Shown here in pieces: positions 60,690 to 64,000 of a stretch of DNA of 64,000 nucleotides. Source of the stretch: Paludisphaera soli (lineage in GTDB: Bacteria > Planctomycetota > Planctomycetia > Isosphaerales > Isosphaeraceae); contig NZ_JAALJI010000028.1 of assembly GCF_011064595.1 (NCBI RefSeq), forward strand, positions 1 to 64,000, given 5' to 3'. Below the pieces are notes generated by a model, which was not told where the DNA came from, ran no database searches, and was given only the letters and a program-made list of their open reading frames with translations. Position 1 is the first letter of the stretch, and every line of letters begins with the position of its first letter. The position numbers and the translations under genes were made by a program.

Positions 60690-63656
60690 TCAGGCCCCGC
60701 TCGACCCGGCCGCGGGCTGGGCCTTTGTCGTCCCTTCGCCGGGATCGCGCTCGACCGGCAGGGGAGGTCGGGAGGTCCTGGGGATCTCCACCCGGCGCGA
60801 GGGGAGCCCGAACCAGGGGCTGGCGAGGACCTCTGCGATCGTGGAAGGGGAAGGGGAAGGCGGCGCGGGGTCGGACGCACCGCGGGGCGCCTCGCCCATC
60901 AGGGCGCGGGCCTCGGCGAGGAAGCGGAGCAGTTCCAGGTCGTTGGGACGCTCCCGGAGCCGATATTCCTCCGACCGCCGATACCAGTCCTGGGCTTCGT
61001 CCTTGCGGCCGAGCCGCCAGAGGGCCATCGCCAGGCCGAAGCCGTCGAACGCCTTGTCGTCGGCGTTGAGTTCGAGCGAGCGTTCGAACGCGGCGCGGGC
61101 GCCGTCCCAGTCGCCGTTCCGATACCGGGCGACCCCCAGCGTGTTCCAGCAGGCCCAGGCTTCCGGGGCGTTCGCCACGACCAGTTCGGCCATCTCGACG
61201 GCCCTGGCGGGATTTCGCGAGGAGAGGTCGGGCGTTGTCACGAGATACCAGGCGATGTTGTTGAGCCGGATCTGCTCGAACGCCTCGCGCTTGGGGTCCA
61301 GCGCGTAGGCTTTCTTGAGAACGGCCTCGGAATCCTCCGGCCGGTCGGTCTCCCAGTACGCTCGACTCAAGGATTCGTAGAGCCGGGCCAGGTCGCGCTT
61401 GTAGCGGGGCACGCGAGGGTAGTCCGCGATCAGGCTTTCCAGCACGGCGACGCTCGCCTCCAGCGACTCGAGCGCCTCCGGATGGCGTCGGGACTCCAGC
61501 AGCAGGTCGCCCAGCCGGGCCTGGCAGCGGGCCAGGGACTCGCGGCCGGCCGGCTGGGAGAGGGTCGCGGATCGGAACTCCTCCACCTGCTCCAGCCCTT
61601 TCCGATAGGCCTCCTCGGCCTCGCCCCGGCGGCGGGCGAGCTGGAGCCAGGTCCCCATCCCGGTGTAAATGGCGGCCAGCTCGTTCTTGAGGTCGATCGC
61701 GGGCGGGAAGGCCGATCCCGCGGAGGACTGGAGCCCGACGAGGAGGCCGAGCGCCTCGTTCGAATCGGCCAGGGCCTTCTCGACGCGCCCGGTCTCGCCC
61801 TCGATGTGCGCCTTCAGGTTCAGGGCCTGCGCGAGGGCGAAGCGACGGTTGCGGTCGTCGGGCGACGGCGGGATCTTGCGGAAGAGCTGGATCGACTGGT
61901 CGACGGCCCATTCGCCCGGGCCGTACACCGCCTGCCGCCGCAGGAGGTCGGCGTACTTCCGGAGAACGGCGGCGAGCTGGAACGCCCCCTGATCGTCGCC
62001 GCCTCGCTCCTGGAGCGAGAGCATCACCTGCAGGGCCCGACGGTAGGCGTCCTCCGCCTCATAGATCTGCCCCAGGGTCAGCCGGATGTCGCCGATCCGG
62101 CCGTAGGCGCTGAAGGTGCGTTGCACGACCCGGGCGTCGGCATCGTTCCGCGCGGCGATCCGCTCGTAGAACTCCAACGCGGTGCGGAGGAGGTCCACGT
62201 CGCGGCGGCTGTCGCCCGGCCCCCGGGGAAACCACGATTCGGCCGAGTCCAGGTAGAGTTCGAGCGCGCGGTGGGCCACCTCCAGGTTCACCTCGGCCCG
62301 TTCGAGCTGGATGCGGCGGGCGTCGGACTCGCTCTGGATGCGCGACTTGGCGTTCCAGATGACCAGGGTGCTGATCGCCAGGCAGACCGTCGCGAGGACG
62401 AGGACCGCCCCCAGCGCCGCCGCGATCGGCCGATGCCGGCGCGTCCAGCGGACCGCCCGCTCGCCCAGGGTCGGCCGGCGGGCGAGGATCGCCTGGTCGT
62501 CGAGGAAGCGGCGGAGGTCCTCGGCCATCTCGCGGGCCGAGGCGTAACGGCCCCCAGCGTCCTTGGCCATCGCCTTCAGGATGATCGTCTCCAGGTCGCG
62601 CGGAAGCTGGGGCGTGTGCCGCGAGGGGGGGGCGGGCTCCTCGTCGCTGATCCGCTGGACGAGAGCGGCCATGTCGCCCCCCGGGAAGGCCGCCTCAAGG
62701 GCCACCAGTTCATAGAGCGTCACGCCGAGGGAGTACAGGTCGGTGCGATGGTCGACGACGCCGCGATCGGCGATGACCTGCTCGGGGCTCATGTAGCGCA
62801 GGGTGCCCACGAGGTCGCCGGTCGCCGTCAGCCCGGAGGCCCCATGCAGGCGGGCCAGGCCGAAGTCGGCGACCCACAGGTCCCCCTGCTCGTCGATCAG
62901 GAGGTTGCCCGGCTTGACGTCGCGATGGATCACGCCCAGCGAGTGCGCGTGCTCCAGGGCGTCGGCGGCCTGGAGCCCGAGCCTCGCCACCCCTCGGAAG
63001 AACCCGGTTCCGGGACGCGACGAGCGGTTCTCGCGCGATTCCGGCGAGCCCGAGTCTCGGGACGAAGGTTCCCAGGCGGGGAGCGAGCCCGGCCTCGCCT
63101 CGCGCTCGCGACGCAGGTCGTCGATCAGGGCGGAGAGGGGCCGGCCGGCGACGTACTGCATGCTGTAGTAGTGGACGCCCGCGTCGCAGCCCACGGCGTA
63201 GATCGGCACGATGTTCGGGTGCCGAAGGTGGGCGGCCGCCTGGACCTCGAGCTGGAACCGCTGGACGTGGCGCGGGTCCATCGCGGCGGTGGACGGCAGC
63301 AGCTTCAGGGCGACGCGGCGGCCGAGCGACGCCTGCTCCGCCTCGTAGACGATGCCCATCCCGCCCCGGCCCAGCTCGCGGATGATCCGGTAGTCGCCGA
63401 GCCGCTCCGGGGGCATCGGCACGTCCCCCTGGAACCAGACGCCGGCCCCCCGCAGGCGTTCGAGCCCCTCCAGGCACTCTTCCAGCTCGCCCGCGATCTC
63501 GTGGTGCTCGCGCAGGAAGGCCGAGCGGAGCGGGCGCTCGCCGCGGGCGCAGGCCGCCTCGTACGCGTCGAGCGCCCGGGCGAGCCGGGGGTCCTCGGCG
63601 TCGCCGTCGTCGCGCGACAGGAGCTCGGTCGCGTCGTCCGGGCGATCAAGCCCCAT
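60690..63656 (-). CDS. Ser/Thr protein kinase with membrane span and TPR region
   Basis: A 988-residue kinase. The N terminus (about 25-80) has a short helical module (ALDAYEAACARGERPLRSAFLREH) akin to those of other sigma-linked kinases. The catalytic domain (about 89-385) is canonical: GRGGMGIVYEA, VALKLL, HRDVKPGN, DFGLARLH, GTLRYMSPEQ. A membrane span lies at about 410-435 (AALGAVLVLATVCLAISTLVIW). The remaining 550 residues are TPR-like (AYRRALQVMLSLQERG, AYRKGLEQVEEF, ARAAFERSLELNADDKAFDGF). It starts 11 bases inside the ECF sigma gene, so the pair is translationally coupled. Confidence 0.94.
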   Translation of the reverse strand: MGLDRPDDATELLSRDDGDAEDPRLARALDAYEAACARGERPLRSAFLREHHEIAGELEECLEGLERLRGAGVWFQGDVPMPPERLGDYRIIRELGRGGMGIVYEAEQASLGRRVALKLLPSTAAMDPRHVQRFQLEVQAAAHLRHPNIVPIYAVGCDAGVHYYSMQYVAGRPLSALIDDLRREREARPGSLPAWEPSSRDSGSPESRENRSSRPGTGFFRGVARLGLQAADALEHAHSLGVIHRDVKPGNLLIDEQGDLWVADFGLARLHGASGLTATGDLVGTLRYMSPEQVIADRGVVDHRTDLYSLGVTLYELVALEAAFPGGDMAALVQRISDEEPAPPSRHTPQLPRDLETIILKAMAKDAGGRYASAREMAEDLRRFLDDQAILARRPTLGERAVRWTRRHRPIAAALGAVLVLATVCLAISTLVIWNAKSRIQSESDARRIQLERAEVNLEVAHRALELYLDSAESWFPRGPGDSRRDVDLLRTALEFYERIAARNDADARVVQRTFSAYGRIGDIRLTLGQIYEAEDAYRRALQVMLSLQERGGDDQGAFQLAAVLRKYADLLRRQAVYGPGEWAVDQSIQLFRKIPPSPDDRNRRFALAQALNLKAHIEGETGRVEKALADSNEALGLLVGLQSSAGSAFPPAIDLKNELAAIYTGMGTWLQLARRRGEAEEAYRKGLEQVEEFRSATLSQPAGRESLARCQARLGDLLLESRRHPEALESLEASVAVLESLIADYPRVPRYKRDLARLYESLSRAYWETDRPEDSEAVLKKAYALDPKREAFEQIRLNNIAWYLVTTPDLSSRNPARAVEMAELVVANAPEAWACWNTLGVARYRNGDWDGARAAFERSLELNADDKAFDGFGLAMALWRLGRKDEAQDWYRRSEEYRLRERPNDLELLRFLAEARALMGEAPRGASDPAPPSPSPSTIAEVLASPWFGLPSRRVEIPRTSRPPLPVERDPGEGTTKAQPAAGSSGA

Positions 63657-64000
63657 CGAGGGCCTCCAATCCGCGTCGGAGCTTGGCGAGGGCGCGCGCC
63701 CAGAGGTTCTTGACGCTGTCCTGGGTCCGCCCCATCCGATCGGCGACCTCGGGGAAGCTGAGGCCTTCGAGCTGGCGGAGGATGATGACCTCGCGATAGT
63801 CGGGCGAGAGGCCGTCGATGGCGTCGGCGAGCAGGACCGCCTGCTCCCGTCGCGACGCCTGCGCGCTCGGCGAGCTTCCCGCGGCGGCCAGGGGCCCGGC
63901 CATGGCGCGCGAGGAGCGGTCCAGGTCCTCCCCCAGGTCGCGCTCCAGGCGGACGTCTCGCCGCTTGGCGCCGAAGTAGCGCCGAAGTTGGTTCGCCAGG
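63646..64000 (-). CDS. ECF-type RNA polymerase sigma factor, cut by the window edge
   Basis: The 5' part lies beyond position 64000. In the same frame upstream of the ATG at 63903 the sequence reads ANQLRRYFGAKRRDVRLERDL, a segment typical of planctomycete ECF factors, so the gene is longer than the internal ATG suggests. Sigma-4 is complete: LADAIDGLSPDYREVIILRQ, then LSFPEVADRMGRTQDSVKNL and WARALAKLRRGLE. It overlaps the kinase gene by 11 bases (63646-63656). Confidence 0.9.
   Translation of the reverse strand, partial: LANQLRRYFGAKRRDVRLERDLGEDLDRSSRAMAGPLAAAGSSPSAQASRREQAVLLADAIDGLSPDYREVIILRQLEGLSFPEVADRMGRTQDSVKNLWARALAKLRRGLEALDGA

Noticed and set aside
1-64000. tRNA, rRNA, CRISPR array or insertion sequence
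   Set aside because: No cloverleaf-like gene, regularly spaced repeats, or transposase with terminal inverted repeats was recognised on reading both strands.

Overview
The window is high-GC bacterial chromosome from a planctomycete, most likely of the family Isosphaeraceae (Singulisphaera/Paludisphaera/Tautonia type). This is inferred from gene content: a DUF1592-type cytochrome c protein paired with a Tat-exported DUF1552 protein, DUF1080 and DUF1570 proteins, five large Hanks-type Ser/Thr kinases (two with WD40 propellers), three ECF sigma genes directly upstream of kinases, and a secreted FG-GAP/UnbV protein. No rRNA, tRNA, CRISPR array or complete mobile element was found.

Layout. 0.6-7.2 kb: exported DUF1592 / DUF1552 / YncE-phosphoesterase genes. 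7.3-17.0 kb: amidase, clpX, a kinase-WD40 fusion, and small or exported hypothetical proteins including a HEAT-repeat and a DUF1570 protein. 17.2-20.4 kb: DUF1080 protein, then an ECF sigma gene overlapping a membrane kinase. 20.4-28.6 kb: ribF, a membrane-anchored Gfo/Idh-like protein, an unclassified 616-residue protein, a STAS-FHA-STAS protein, a MoxR AAA ATPase and an alpha/beta hydrolase. 28.6 kb: the 3' stump of a broken ykgB/rclC (DUF417) gene. 29.7-33.1 kb: a three-gene set comprising a phosphoethanolamine N-methyltransferase homologue of the eukaryotic PMT type, an APC permease of the choline/amino acid branch, and phosphatidylcholine synthase. 33.0-39.9 kb: UMF1-type MFS transporter and a CusB/CusA-like RND metal efflux pair. 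40.1-45.4 kb: kinase-WD40 translationally coupled to a secreted FG-GAP/UnbV protein. 45.3-47.1 kb: small regulator-like and hypothetical genes. 47.4-51.6 kb: second ECF sigma/kinase pair, then a XerC/D recombinase. 52.4-56.4 kb: Spinster-like MFS and modABC. 56.8-60.6 kb: a KAP-like membrane NTPase, a membrane-anchored WD40 protein and hsp20. 60.7-64.0 kb: third kinase/ECF sigma pair, cut by the window edge.

Two themes stand out. First, phospho-signalling is dense: five kinases, three sigma factors fused by overlap or adjacency to kinases, and a STAS-FHA-STAS protein that could read phosphothreonine marks. Second, the choline-lipid set joins phosphoethanolamine methylation, probable amine uptake and phosphatidylcholine synthesis in one collinear block, which I regard as the most interesting system here. 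Most genes were called from protein motifs read by eye. Start codons were chosen from Shine-Dalgarno-like sequences, signal peptides and family length. Terminators were called from inverted repeats read by eye, without folding calculations.
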